Source: Methylobacterium sp. WSM2598
Lineage (GTDB): Bacteria; Pseudomonadota; Alphaproteobacteria; Rhizobiales; Beijerinckiaceae
Assembly (NCBI RefSeq): GCF_000379105.1
Contig: NZ_KB900609.1
Coordinates: forward strand, 6,161,866 to 6,225,865
Direction: 5' to 3'
Length of the DNA stretch: 64,000 nucleotides
In this document: positions 35,183 to 43,800 of the stretch, one piece after another
Layout of the letters: every line of letters begins with the position of its first letter
Numbering within the stretch: the stretch's first letter is position 1
Program-made: the position numbers and the translations under genes
The notes under the pieces: generated by a model
Seen by the model: only the letters and a program-made list of their open reading frames with translations
What the model was told of the DNA's origin: nothing
Databases searched by the model: none

Positions 35183-35245
35183 ACGCGGACGACTCAAAAT
35201 CGTCAGCCGCAAGGCGTGGGGGTTCGATTCCCTCTGCGGGCACCA
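35161..35245 (+). tRNA. tRNA-Leu (anticodon CAA)
   Basis: 85 nt including encoded CCA. Acceptor stem GCCCGCA / TGCGGGC, D-arm with GGAATTGGTAGAC, anticodon stem GACGA/TCGTC with loop CTCAAAA (anticodon CAA, reads UUG), long class II variable arm, T-loop GGTTCGATTCC. Overlaps the 3' end of the glycosyltransferase frame by 22 bases. Confidence 0.96.
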
Positions 35246-35341
35246 GCCAGATGCGCCGTCCGCCGCGCCAGCGGCCCCGGGCGCCGCCGCGCCCCGCGCG
35301 GCGGGGGCGGGACGGCAACCGGCCCCGCCCCGGGCGCGCCC

Positions 35342-37033
35342 TCAGGCCGCCTTCACCCGCGCGAGGAACCCCGCCACCTCCTGCGCCAGACCCTCGGAGT
35401 GGCGGGCCAGGTCCTGGGCCGCGCTCAGCACCTGCGAGGCGGCGGCGCTGGTCTGGCCGGCCCCCTCGCGGACACCCGCGATGGTGGCCGTCACCTGCTC
35501 GGTCCCCTGCGCCGCCTGCTGCACGTTGCGGGTGATTTCCTGGGTCGCCGCCCCCTGCTGCTCCATGGCCGCCGCCACGCTCGCCGCGTAGCTCGACATC
35601 TCGGCGATGACCCGGCCGATCTCCTGGATGTCGCGCACCGCCTCCTGGGTCGCGCCCTGGATCTCGCCGATGCGCCCCCCGATCTCGTCGGTCGCCTTGG
35701 CGGTCTGGCCGGCGAGGTCCTTCACCTCGCTCGCCACCACCGCGAAGCCGCGCCCCGCCGCGCCCGCCCGGGCGGCCTCGATCGTGGCGTTGAGCGCCAG
35801 CAGATTCGTCTGCGCGGCGATGCCCGAGATCATCGCCACCATCGTGCTGATTCCCTCGGCGGTGGCGTTCAGCCGCTGCACCGTCGCGTCCGTGTGCGCC
35901 GCCTTGGCCACCGCGACCTGCGCGATCTGCGCCGATTGGGTGACCTGATGCACGATCTCCTGCACGCAGGCCGCCATCTCCTCGCTCGCCGCCGCCACGG
36001 TCTGCACGTTGGCCGAGGTCTGGGTGGCGGCCCCGGCCACCGTCACGCTGCGCTGCGTGGTCTCGTCGGCGGTGCCGGCCATCCCCGCCGCCGTCGCCTC
36101 CATCTCGGTCGCCGCCGCCGAGAGACCCTGGGTGAGGGCCGAGACGCTGCGCTCGAAGCCGCGGGTCAGGTCGTCGAGCAGGGCGGCGCGGCGGATCTTG
36201 GCCAGGTTCTCCGCGTCCCGGGCCTGCGCCATCTCCCGCGCCGCGACGGCGTCGTCCTTGAATACCTGCAGCGAGCGGGCGAGCGAGCCGATCTCGTCGC
36301 GGCGCTCGGTGCCCCGCACCATCACGGCGAGGTCGCCCGTGGCCAGCCGGCCCATGGCGGCCGCCATGGCGCCGAGCGGGCGGGTGACGCCCAGGACCGC
36401 GATCGCCGCGAGCACGCCGATCGCCGCCAGCAATCCGCCGACCGCCACGACCGCGAGGGTCACGCCCGCGGAGGCCGCGACCCCGGCCGCCCGCGCCTTG
36501 GCCTCGTCGAGGTCGCGCAGGTTGACCTCGACGCGCTGGTTCGCCGCCTCGACCAGTTTGAGGCGCGCCTCGCGCCCCTCGCCGCCCGAGATCCGCTTCG
36601 CCTCCGCGTCCTCGTTCCTCAGGGCGTACCGGATCGTGCGGTCGGCGGTGGCGAAATACGCCTCCATCAGCGCCTTGACCCCCTGGTTGGCGGCCTGGCG
36701 CTCGGGCGTGTCGGCGAGGGCGATGAGCTGGTCGATGCGGTTTGCCGCGCGCTGCCGGTCCTCCTCGAACTGCCGGTTCAGGGCGGACATCAGCGCCGCG
36801 TCGCTCTCCAGGATGATGTTCTTCTCGCGGATGGTCGCCTCGTCCACCGCCAGCGCGGCCTGCAGCGCCAGGATGGCGCGCGCGGCGCGCAGGTCGACGA
36901 TCTGCCGCGTGTTCTCCGCCAGGGTCGCGAGGCTGACCTGCGCCAGCAGCACCAAGCCGGCCGAGACGGCGATCAGCAGCGCGGCCGGTATGGCGAGTTT
37001 GGCGAGCAGTTTGAGGTTGTTGAACGCACGCAT
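35342..37033 (-). CDS. Methyl-accepting chemotaxis protein
   Basis: 563 aa chemoreceptor. Membrane helix 1 (LLAKLAIPAALLIAVSAGLVLLAQV), a four-helix-bundle-type periplasmic sensor (about residues 40-185), helix 2 (GVTLAVVAVGGLLAAIGVLAAIAVLG), HAMP domain (VTRPLGAMAAAMGRLATGDL), and a cytoplasmic signalling domain with the conserved hairpin tip IAAQTNLLALNATIEAARAGAAGRGFAVVASEVK. No C-terminal CheR-binding pentapeptide. ATG at 37033 with AGG 8 bases upstream. Ligand unknown. A single gene; no che genes nearby. Resembles the second receptor at 53087. Confidence 0.93.
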   Translation of the reverse strand: MRAFNNLKLLAKLAIPAALLIAVSAGLVLLAQVSLATLAENTRQIVDLRAARAILALQAALAVDEATIREKNIILESDAALMSALNRQFEEDRQRAANRIDQLIALADTPERQAANQGVKALMEAYFATADRTIRYALRNEDAEAKRISGGEGREARLKLVEAANQRVEVNLRDLDEAKARAAGVAASAGVTLAVVAVGGLLAAIGVLAAIAVLGVTRPLGAMAAAMGRLATGDLAVMVRGTERRDEIGSLARSLQVFKDDAVAAREMAQARDAENLAKIRRAALLDDLTRGFERSVSALTQGLSAAATEMEATAAGMAGTADETTQRSVTVAGAATQTSANVQTVAAASEEMAACVQEIVHQVTQSAQIAQVAVAKAAHTDATVQRLNATAEGISTMVAMISGIAAQTNLLALNATIEAARAGAAGRGFAVVASEVKDLAGQTAKATDEIGGRIGEIQGATQEAVRDIQEIGRVIAEMSSYAASVAAAMEQQGAATQEITRNVQQAAQGTEQVTATIAGVREGAGQTSAAASQVLSAAQDLARHSEGLAQEVAGFLARVKAA

Positions 37034-37319
37034 CGGTTTACCTGTCGGGACCTGCCAGGAGGGCCGAACGCCGCCCCTCCCGGCGCTGGTGGCCCATTCA
37101 TCAGGCTCGCTTTCCGTTAACGGGACATGAGTCTGCAACCTCGCCGGACACGGCCGAGGCCGCCTCCGAGATCGCCGAGGGTCCCCCGATGATCGGCTAC
37201 AACATTGACGAATCGACGTATTTTCGGCCCGACGTGGCGCAGCGGCAGCGCAACCCAAAGTGGCACAGAGGGCAGGCTACTCCTGACGGCCTAATCCGAT
37301 TGCAGCGGCCCCGCGAGCC

Positions 37320-38135
37320 TCACCCGATCACGACGACCTGCGCCCCCACGGCGACGCGGGCGTAGAGGTCGATCACGTCCTGGTTGATCATCCGGATGCA
37401 GCCCGACGAGACGCTGCGCCCGATGCTCTCCGGCTCGGTGGTGCCATGGATGCGGTAGAGCGTGTCCTTGTTGTTCTGCCACAGGTACATGGCCCGGGCG
37501 CCGAGCGGGTTGTGCGGGCCGCCCGGGACGCCGAGCCCGCTCTGGAGCTGGCTCACCTGCCGGGCCAGGGCCGGCTGGCGGGCGATCATCTCCTTGGGCG
37601 GGTACCAGTCCGGCCAGGCCTGTTTCGAGTTGATCGTGGCGTTGCCCGACCACGCGAAGCCCTGGCGCCCGACCCCGACGCCGTAGCGGCGCGCCCGCCC
37701 GCCCGGCTGCAAGAGGTAGAGGTGGTGCGCCCGCGGGTCGATCACCACCGTGCCGGGCTCGTAGCGCCCGCCATAGGCCACGTCCTGGCGCAGGAAGGCG
37801 GGATTGGCCCGCTGCCAGCGGAAGGCCGGGATCGGGAACGGCTCGGTCGTCACCGCCGCGTAGGCGCGGGCGTAGTCGATCGGGCCGTCATCCACCACCT
37901 GGGCCGGCTCCTCCGGCGCCGGCGCCCGGCGCGGCGAGCCCCAGAACGGGTCCGGCTCCGGCTCCACCGGGCGGCGGCGCGGGCCGAACAGCCAGCCGTC
38001 CTCCGGCTCCGGGGCGGGAACCGGCGCGCGCTGCGGCCAAGCCGCCGCCGCCCCCGGCAGCGCGCCGCTGAGGAGCGCGGAGGCGAGGCCCGTGGCGGTG
38101 CACGCGACGAGGGAGCGGCGGGTCTGGTCGGTCAT
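37320..38135 (-). CDS. L,D-transpeptidase (YkuD domain)
   Basis: 271 aa exported cell-wall enzyme that makes 3-3 peptidoglycan cross-links or attaches proteins. Tat-like signal with TRRSLVACTATGLASALLSG, then a Pro-rich linker, then the YkuD catalytic domain: GNATINSKQAWPDWYPPKEM, RIHGTTEPESIGRSVSSGCIRM with catalytic His and Cys. The ATG at 38135 is followed at once by the signal; the longer upstream frame is not protein-like. Methylobacterium-type genomes carry many such copies. Divergent from mucR, 304 bp apart. Confidence 0.92.
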   Translation of the reverse strand: MTDQTRRSLVACTATGLASALLSGALPGAAAAWPQRAPVPAPEPEDGWLFGPRRRPVEPEPDPFWGSPRRAPAPEEPAQVVDDGPIDYARAYAAVTTEPFPIPAFRWQRANPAFLRQDVAYGGRYEPGTVVIDPRAHHLYLLQPGGRARRYGVGVGRQGFAWSGNATINSKQAWPDWYPPKEMIARQPALARQVSQLQSGLGVPGGPHNPLGARAMYLWQNNKDTLYRIHGTTEPESIGRSVSSGCIRMINQDVIDLYARVAVGAQVVVIG

Positions 38136-38439
38136 GGTCGCTCGGGAGGATCGTCGGGCGGCCGGGACGGACGCCTTCCGCGGGGTTTGCCGCAAGGCTT
38201 TGCAAGGGCTTGACGGCCGAAATGAGACCCCAAGCGGCTCCCGTCAAGGTGGGCGGGCGACGGCGGCTCGGACCAGCCCCGCGGCCGGCACATACCTGCT
38301 GCTTTGTCAGCCGATCGCGCACAATAGGTTTGTGACGATGAAAACTATCAAATGCGCACGAAAACCCCTACATCAGGTCTAAGTTGACCTTCGGACAAAG
38401 TGATATACATCCTCTCATAGATCAACAATGTGGTGCGCC
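38136..38439. other. Divergent intergenic region with mucR promoter candidate
   Basis: 304 bp. The half next to mucR is AT-richer. TTGACC (38384-38389) and TACATC (38406-38411, spacing 16) or TATACA (38404-38409) could be -35/-10. MucR-type regulators often repress their own promoters, so this AT-rich stretch is the place to expect binding. Confidence 0.45.
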
Positions 38440-38955
38440 ATGACAACCGACGACGCAGCCTCCCCGCTCGACCTGGTCGGGCTCACGGCCGACATCGTGT
38501 CGGCCTACGTCTCCAACAACTCGGTGCCGGCGTCCGAGGTCGCCGGGCTGATCAGTTCCATCCACCACTCGCTCGGTCAGCTGGTGGCGCCGCCGGAGCC
38601 GGAGGCGGAGAAGCCGGTGCCGCCGATCCCGATCAGGAAGACGGTGACGCCGGACCACATCATCAGCCTGGAGGACGGCAAGCCCTACAAGACGCTCAAG
38701 CGTCACCTGGCGGGGCGCGGGCTCACCCCCGACCAGTACCGCCAGAAATGGGGTCTGCCGCCCGACTACCCGATGGTGGCGGCGAACTACGCCGCGCAGC
38801 GCTCCGAACTCGCCAAGACGAGCGGCCTCGGCCAGAGCCGGCGGGCCCACGGCGGCGCGCGCAGCGCCGCGCGCAGCGCCGCGCCGGACCCGACCGTCTC
38901 GGGACCCGGATCCGAGGGGGCGCCGCGTCGCGGCCGCCCGCGCAAGGGCGGCTGA
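38440..38955 (+). CDS. MucR/Ros-family transcriptional regulator with lost zinc ligands
   Basis: 171 aa. DNA-binding domain of the Ros/MucR type: TVTPDHIISLEDGKPYKTLKRHLAGRGLTPDQYRQKWGLPPDYPMVAANYAAQRSELAKTSGLG. The canonical C-x2-C/D-x9-H-x4-H zinc site is read here as Ser76, Asp79, His89 and no His at the fourth place, so zinc binding is doubtful; zinc-free Ros homologues are known in Mesorhizobium. The N-terminus is the usual helical oligomerisation part; the C-terminus is Ala/Arg-rich ending RRGRPRKGG, an AT-hook-like tail. ATG at 38440 (or 38428 upstream, four codons longer) without clear ribosome site. MucR controls surface polysaccharide, motility and cell-cycle genes in relatives. Confidence 0.92.
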   Translation: MTTDDAASPLDLVGLTADIVSAYVSNNSVPASEVAGLISSIHHSLGQLVAPPEPEAEKPVPPIPIRKTVTPDHIISLEDGKPYKTLKRHLAGRGLTPDQYRQKWGLPPDYPMVAANYAAQRSELAKTSGLGQSRRAHGGARSAARSAAPDPTVSGPGSEGAPRRGRPRKGG

Positions 38956-39083
38956 GGGTGGGCCCGCACCTGAACGGCGGGCCGCGGCACCGCTCATCGG
39001 GCATTCAGCCCGCCGCGGATAGGCCGGGCGGGTAGCCTGGCCGGCCATTCGGCCGTCCAGGCCCTGTCTGGAGTGTCCACACG

Positions 39084-39380
39084 ATGAGCTACGTCAAGCT
39101 GCTCGGCCTCGCCGCCCTCGTGGCGGGCGGGCTCGGACTGCCCGGTGCGGCGCAGGCCGCCCCGATCGGGCTCGGCGCGGCCGGCGCGGTGGCCGGCGAG
39201 CCGGTGACGATCCCGGTGCTCGGCGGCTGCGGCCCGGGCTTCGCCCCGAACCGCTTCGGCTATTGCCGACCGTTCTACGGGCCGCGCCCCTTCTACGGAC
39301 CCCGTCCCTACTATTACGGCCCGCGCCCGTACTGGCGTCGCCCCTATTACGGGCCGCGGCGGTTCTACTACGGCTACTGA
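39084..39380 (+). CDS. Secreted GCG_CRPN-type small repeat protein
   Basis: 98 aa. Signal peptide (MSYVKLLGLAALVAGGLGLPGAAQA) then the motif GGCGPGFAPNRFGYCRP, the GCG...CRP(N) prefix typical of small exported proteins of Hyphomicrobiales, followed by PFYGPRP/YYGPRP repeats to the C-terminus. Two cysteines probably form one disulfide. Role unknown. The stop codon TGA begins a dispersed repeat (TGATACCAAATCCGC). Confidence 0.85.
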   Translation: MSYVKLLGLAALVAGGLGLPGAAQAAPIGLGAAGAVAGEPVTIPVLGGCGPGFAPNRFGYCRPFYGPRPFYGPRPYYYGPRPYWRRPYYGPRRFYYGY

Positions 39381-39530
39381 TACCAAATCCGCTTGGTTCC
39401 TTCGGGATGGCGGATTTGGGGATGGCGGATTTGGGCTCCGCGCAGGCGCCTGAGCGAAGCCGACATCCGCATTGCCGAAATCGGAGATGGCGAAGCCATC
39501 TACCGGATGTCGGATGAGCCCGCCGCGACG
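39378..39530. repeat. Compound repeat: ACCAAATCCGC palindrome plus inverted family B copy
   Basis: CCAAATCCGC (39383-39392) is answered by GCGGATTTGG twice, within two tandem copies of GATGGCGGATTTGGG (39406-39435). Next to it 39441-39473 is the inverse complement of the family B core (GCGCCTGAGCGAAGCCGACA...). The block starts on the stop codon of the GCG_CRPN gene. Confidence 0.75.
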
Positions 39531-39570
39531 ATCCGGAACCCGGTGCCCAGCGCCGGGTTCCCCGCCGGCG

Positions 39571-40488
39571 TCACGCCTCCGGGTCGGCCCGGCGGGAGAA
39601 GCGGTCGCGGGCGGTGAAGCGGTCCGCGGGCAGGCCGGGCAGGCTGCCGCCGTAGATCTCCCGCGACAGGAACGAGCGCTCGATCTCGATCTGCGCCTCG
39701 TCGAGGTCGATGTACCAGCAGCGGCGCCGGCTCGACCATCGGTAATTGCGGTCCTTCAGCCGGTCCTTGAGCGCGAAGGGCGCGTCGGAGGCCCAGAGCC
39801 GCACGGTCGGGCGGCGGGCCGCCTCCAGCAGCGCCGCGAGGGCGAGGCGCCCGGAGCGCCGCAGCGGCTGGGCGAGGAGCCAGAGCAGCGCCTCGCAATC
39901 GTCGATCGCCCGGTGGCCGTTGTGGAATCGGCCGTGATCGGCCAGCAGCCCGCCGAGCCGGGCCGCCTCGTGGCCCTCGTCGCGCCAGTCGATCTGGTGG
40001 CAGGAGCAGGCCCAGTTGAGCTCGGCGAAGAAGGGCCAGCGCACCTCGCACATCCGCCGGTCGAAGCGGGCATTGTGGGCGATCACCACCCGGGCCTTGG
40101 CGGCGAGCGCGGCGACGGCCGCGTCGTCGATGCGCTTGCCGGCCACGTCCGCGTCCGTGATGCCGGTGAGGCGCGTCACCGCCTCGGGGATCGGCTTGCC
40201 GGGCTGGTGGAGCTGGTTGAAGCGGTGGCGCACCCGGTAGATCCGCCCGCTCTGCCCGTACGTGAAGGCGACGATGCCGAGTTCGATCACCTCGTCGCAG
40301 GCGGGGTCGAGCCCGGTCGTCTCGGTGTCGAGGACCAGCCCCAGATAGGTCGGCTCGTCCGGGGGCGCGGGGGCGGGCACGAGCGGATTCAGGCGTCGCA
40401 GCACCCGGTACTCCCCGGTCCGCTCCAGGACGGCGGCAATGTCATCGAGCGCGTCCGTCACGTCTCTACCCAACCGGACGTTGACCAC
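39571..40488 (-). CDS. 3'-5' exonuclease, DnaQ/DEDDh type
   Basis: 305 aa. Exonuclease core: VLDTETTGLDPACDEVIELG (metal Asp54 and Glu56), HNARFDRRMCE, and GHRAIDDCEALLWLL with the late His-x4-Asp. Related to the DNA polymerase III epsilon subunit but with an extra C-terminal region (RWSSRRRCWYIDLDEAQIEIE), a pattern annotated as 3'-5' exonuclease in Methylobacterium. Not the replicative dnaQ, which is shorter and next to coaE/rnhA. Single gene, starts ATG at 40488. Confidence 0.9.
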   Translation of the reverse strand: MVNVRLGRDVTDALDDIAAVLERTGEYRVLRRLNPLVPAPAPPDEPTYLGLVLDTETTGLDPACDEVIELGIVAFTYGQSGRIYRVRHRFNQLHQPGKPIPEAVTRLTGITDADVAGKRIDDAAVAALAAKARVVIAHNARFDRRMCEVRWPFFAELNWACSCHQIDWRDEGHEAARLGGLLADHGRFHNGHRAIDDCEALLWLLAQPLRRSGRLALAALLEAARRPTVRLWASDAPFALKDRLKDRNYRWSSRRRCWYIDLDEAQIEIERSFLSREIYGGSLPGLPADRFTARDRFSRRADPEA

Positions 40489-40569
40489 GCTCCCGCTTAA
40501 CGCCGCCCGGGCCGCCGTTCCAGGGCGGTCCGGGCGGGATCCACCGGCGGATGAGCCGCCGGTGCCCGA

Positions 40570-41871
40570 TCAGCCGGAGACCGGCAATGCGGCGCCGAGG
40601 GTGGCCGGCCGGTCGGCGAGGCGGCCCGCCACCACGAGCCCGACCAGGGCGACCGCCGCGATGATGAGGCCGGGCGCCGCCGTCCAGCCGGTCGCGCCGA
40701 TCAGGGCGTTGGCGGCGAGCGGGCCGAGGCCGCTCAGCAGCGTGAAGCCCAGATTGAGCGAGAGCGCGACGCCGCTGAACCGCACCCGGGTCGGGAACAG
40801 CCCGGCGAGCAGGTACGCGAAGGTGCCGTTCGCCCCCGCCACCGCGACCGTGAGGAGCGGCAGGACCAGGAACAGGTTGGCGTCGCCCCGCGCCAGCACC
40901 TGGTAGGCCGGCACGACGCCGAGCAGGAGCAGGAGGGCGGAGCCCTGCATCAGCCGCCGCGGCGCAACGCGGTCGGCGAAGGACGAGGCGAGCAGCAGCG
41001 AGGCCGACATGGCGAGGAGGGCGAGGTTCATCGCCAGCGCCACGGTCTTGGGCGGGTAGTGCAGCACCTGGATCAGGTAGGCCGGCATGTGGGCGAACAG
41101 GATGCCGTTGAAGCCCGCCGTGAGGGCGACGATGCCGATCCCGGCGAGGACGGCGCGGCGGTGCAGCCGCAGCACCTCGCCGACCGGGCTGCGCGCCGCG
41201 AGGTGCTGCAGGCGCAGGAATTCCGGCGTCTCCTCCAGGCTGCGCCGCAGCCAGAAGCTCACGAGGCCGAAGAGGCCGCCGATCAGGAAGGCGATGCGCC
41301 AGCCGTACTCCGCCATCACGGCGGGGGGCAGCCAGGATTGCAGGGCGAGGTTCGCCAGGGCGGCGAGCAGCACGCCGCCGTTCACGAGGCAGAACACGAT
41401 GCCGCAGGCGAGGCCGGGCCGGCGCGAGGCGGTCTCGACCACGAAGGTGATGGCGCCGGGCAACTCGCCGCCGATGCACAGACCCTGCACGAAGCGCAGG
41501 GCGACGAGGAGGAGCGTCGCCGCCACGCCCCAGCTGGCATAGGCGGGCACCAGCCCCATCCCGAGGGTGCAGGCCGACATGGTGAAGACCGTGACCACGA
41601 AGACGGTCTTGCGCCCGTAGCGGTCGCCGAAATGGCTCAGCACCATGCCGCCCAGCGGGCGGGCGAGGTAGCCCACCGCGAAGACCGCCAGGGAGAGCGA
41701 GAGGGCCGCGATCGGGTCGCTCTGCGGGAAGAACGCGGCGGCGATGTCCTTGGCGAAGATGCCGTAGACGATGAAGTCGTAATACTCGAGTCCGCCGCCC
41801 AGGCTCGCGAGCAGCGTCATTCTCCATTGGCGGCGGGTCAGGTCGCTCCCGCCGACGGCATCGGGTGTCAT
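40570..41871 (-). CDS. MFS transporter, metabolite:H+ symporter (MHS) family
   Basis: 433 aa, twelve membrane segments. MHS signatures: GGLEYYDFIVYGIFAKDIAAAFFP in the first helix and RPLGGMVLSHFGDRYGRKTVFV after helix 2, as in KgtP/ProP-type carboxylate transporters. The second of two adjacent ATGs (41871) has GGAGG 6 bases upstream. It follows the UxaA-like gene on the same strand by 181 bp, so uptake of a sugar acid or dicarboxylate for that enzyme is plausible but unproven. The gap between them contains a degenerate 15-bp tandem repeat. Confidence 0.9.
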   Translation of the reverse strand: MTPDAVGGSDLTRRQWRMTLLASLGGGLEYYDFIVYGIFAKDIAAAFFPQSDPIAALSLSLAVFAVGYLARPLGGMVLSHFGDRYGRKTVFVVTVFTMSACTLGMGLVPAYASWGVAATLLLVALRFVQGLCIGGELPGAITFVVETASRRPGLACGIVFCLVNGGVLLAALANLALQSWLPPAVMAEYGWRIAFLIGGLFGLVSFWLRRSLEETPEFLRLQHLAARSPVGEVLRLHRRAVLAGIGIVALTAGFNGILFAHMPAYLIQVLHYPPKTVALAMNLALLAMSASLLLASSFADRVAPRRLMQGSALLLLLGVVPAYQVLARGDANLFLVLPLLTVAVAGANGTFAYLLAGLFPTRVRFSGVALSLNLGFTLLSGLGPLAANALIGATGWTAAPGLIIAAVALVGLVVAGRLADRPATLGAALPVSG

Positions 41872-41912
41872 CATCCTCCTCCTGGGCCTCCTGGTCTCGG
41901 GCCTGCCGCGCT

Positions 41913-41986
41913 CTTGGACCTGCCGGTCTTGGACCTGCCGGTCTTGGGCCAGCTGGTTTGGGCCAGCTGGTCTCGGGCCTCTTGCT
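41913..41986. repeat. Degenerate 15-bp tandem repeat
   Basis: Five head-to-tail units related to CTTGGACCTGCCGGT / CTTGGGCCAGCTGGT (one 14 bases long), upstream of the MHS transporter start. It keeps a CTTGG.CC..C.GGT pattern. Confidence 0.75.
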
Positions 41987-42052
41987 CCTGAGCCTCTCGC
42001 CGGGCCTCCCGTCGAGGGCCCGGCGCCCCATAGCCCGGTTCGGCGCGCGCGC

Positions 42053-43603
42053 CTACATCACCGCGCCGATCTGCCAGGGCACGAACTCGGCATCGCCGTA
42101 GCCGAGGGCCTCCGACTTCGAGCGCTCGCCCGAGGCGACCGCCAGGATCTTGGCGAAGATCTCATCGCCCTTGCGCTGGATCGGGACGCCGTCGAGGACA
42201 TCGCCGCAATCGATGTCCATGTCCTCCTCCATGCGGCGGTAGATCTCGCTGTTGGTGGCGAGCTTGATCGAGGGCGTCGGCTTGCAGCCATAGGCCGAGC
42301 CGCGGCCGGTGGTGAAGCAGAGGATGTTGGCCCCCCCCGCCACCTGGCCGGTGGCCGAGACCGGGTCGAAGCCGGGCGTGTCCATGTAGACGAAGCCCCG
42401 CGCGGTCACCGGCTCGGCGTAGCGGAAGACGCCGTTGAGCCGCGTCGTGCCGCCCTTGGCGGCGGCGCCGAGGGATTTCTCCAGGATGGTGGTGAGCCCG
42501 CCCGCCTTGTTGCCGGGGGAGGGATTGTTGTTCATCTCGCCGCCGTTGCGGGCCGTGTAGGCCTCCCACCAGCGGATCATGCCGACGAGTGTCTCGCCGA
42601 TCTCGCGGGTCGCCGCGCGGCGGGTGAGGAGGTGCTCGGCGCCGTAGATCTCGGGGGTCTCGGACAGGATCGCGGTGCCGCCCTCGGCGACGAGCCGGTC
42701 GACCGCGGCGCCCAGCGCCGGGTTGGCCGTGATGCCCGAATAGCCGTCCGAGCCGCCGCATTGCAGGGCGAGCACGAGTTCGGAGGCCGGCACGGTCTCG
42801 CGCCGCGCCGCCGCGACGGCGGGCAGCATCTCGCGGATCGCCGCGACCCCGGCCTCGACGCTGCGGCGGGTGCCGCCGGTCTCCTGGATGGTGAAGCTGC
42901 GGAACGTGTCGCTCTCGGCGATCCCGTAGGCGCGCTTCCAGCGGTCGATCTGGAAACCCTCGCAGCCGAGGCCGACCATGATGATCCCGCCCATGTTGGG
43001 ATTCGCCGCGTAGCCCCACTGCGTGCGCTTGAGGATCTCGGCGCCCTCGCCCTGGAGGTCGTAGCCGCAGCCGGTGCCGTGAACGAGGGGGATGATGCCG
43101 TCGACGCTCGGATAGGCGTCGAGGAGGCCGGCGCGGCGCACCTCCTCGGCGATGAAGCGGGCGACCGAGGCCGAGCAATTCACCGAGGTGAGCACGCCGA
43201 GGTAGTTGCGGGTGCCGACGCGGCCGTCCGCCCGGCGGTAGCCCTGGAAGCTCGCCCGCTCGGCGAGCGGCCGCATCGGGGTCTCGCGGGCCTCCTCGGC
43301 GAACCGGTAGTCGCGGGCGAAGTCGCCCTTGGCCTCGCCGAGGCCGACATTGTGCTCGTGGACCCACTCGCCGGGCGCGATCGGGCGGCTCGCGAAGCCG
43401 ATCACCTGGCCGAACTTGCGGATCGGCTGGCCCTCCGGGATCGGGGCGGTGGCGATCTTGTGGCCCCGGGGCACGCGCCCGCCCGCCGCGACGCCCTCGA
43501 CCCGGTCGCCCGCCGCGATGGCGTCGACCGCGACCACGACGTTGTCCTCGGGGCTCAGGCGCACGGTGCGGGGAGAGGCGGGCAGGGCGGCGGCGGCGGA
43601 CAT
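42053..43603 (-). CDS. UxaA-family dehydratase (altronate/galactarate dehydratase-like)
   Basis: 516 aa. N-terminal SAF domain (SPEDNVVVAVDAIAAGDRVEGVAAGGRVPRGHKIATAPI) fused to the large UxaA catalytic domain: VNCSASVARFIAEEV, GCGYDLQGEG, MVGLGCEGFQI, ALQCGGSDGYSGITANPALG and GRGSAYGCKPTPSIKLATN. These enzymes dehydrate sugar acids such as altronate or galactarate, using iron; which one is unclear. ATG at 43603 has CGGAG 8 bases upstream. Likely transporter partner is the MHS gene downstream. Confidence 0.9.
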   Translation of the reverse strand: MSAAAALPASPRTVRLSPEDNVVVAVDAIAAGDRVEGVAAGGRVPRGHKIATAPIPEGQPIRKFGQVIGFASRPIAPGEWVHEHNVGLGEAKGDFARDYRFAEEARETPMRPLAERASFQGYRRADGRVGTRNYLGVLTSVNCSASVARFIAEEVRRAGLLDAYPSVDGIIPLVHGTGCGYDLQGEGAEILKRTQWGYAANPNMGGIIMVGLGCEGFQIDRWKRAYGIAESDTFRSFTIQETGGTRRSVEAGVAAIREMLPAVAAARRETVPASELVLALQCGGSDGYSGITANPALGAAVDRLVAEGGTAILSETPEIYGAEHLLTRRAATREIGETLVGMIRWWEAYTARNGGEMNNNPSPGNKAGGLTTILEKSLGAAAKGGTTRLNGVFRYAEPVTARGFVYMDTPGFDPVSATGQVAGGANILCFTTGRGSAYGCKPTPSIKLATNSEIYRRMEEDMDIDCGDVLDGVPIQRKGDEIFAKILAVASGERSKSEALGYGDAEFVPWQIGAVM

Positions 43604-43726
43604 GGGGCGGCTCCGGGGAGGCGGGGACGGGGGTGCGATAAGACGGGAGGTCCGGTTGCCGCCCGGTGCGGGCGGCGGATCCCAAGCCGGACGGCGTGCG
43701 GCCATTCCGCTTGGTCTCTTGGTGTC

Positions 43727-43773
43727 GCATCATCGGTCGCCGCCGAACCGGCGACCGCTTCGGCGCGTGATGC
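43727..43773. repeat. Dispersed repeat, family C copy 2
   Basis: 47 bp from GCATCATCGGTCGCCGCCGA to CGGCGCGTGATGC; ends are complementary (GCATCA...TGATGC). Its reverse complement matches 13188-13228. Next to it CCAAGC...GCTTGG (43683-43714) forms another inverted pair. Confidence 0.6.
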
Positions 43774-43800
43774 GGGGGCCTCCCGGCGCGGCTTGCGGCG

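Noticed and set aside
35167..35535. Frame reading MAELVDADDSKSS
   Set aside because: It is the well-known false translation of the tRNA-Leu gene itself.
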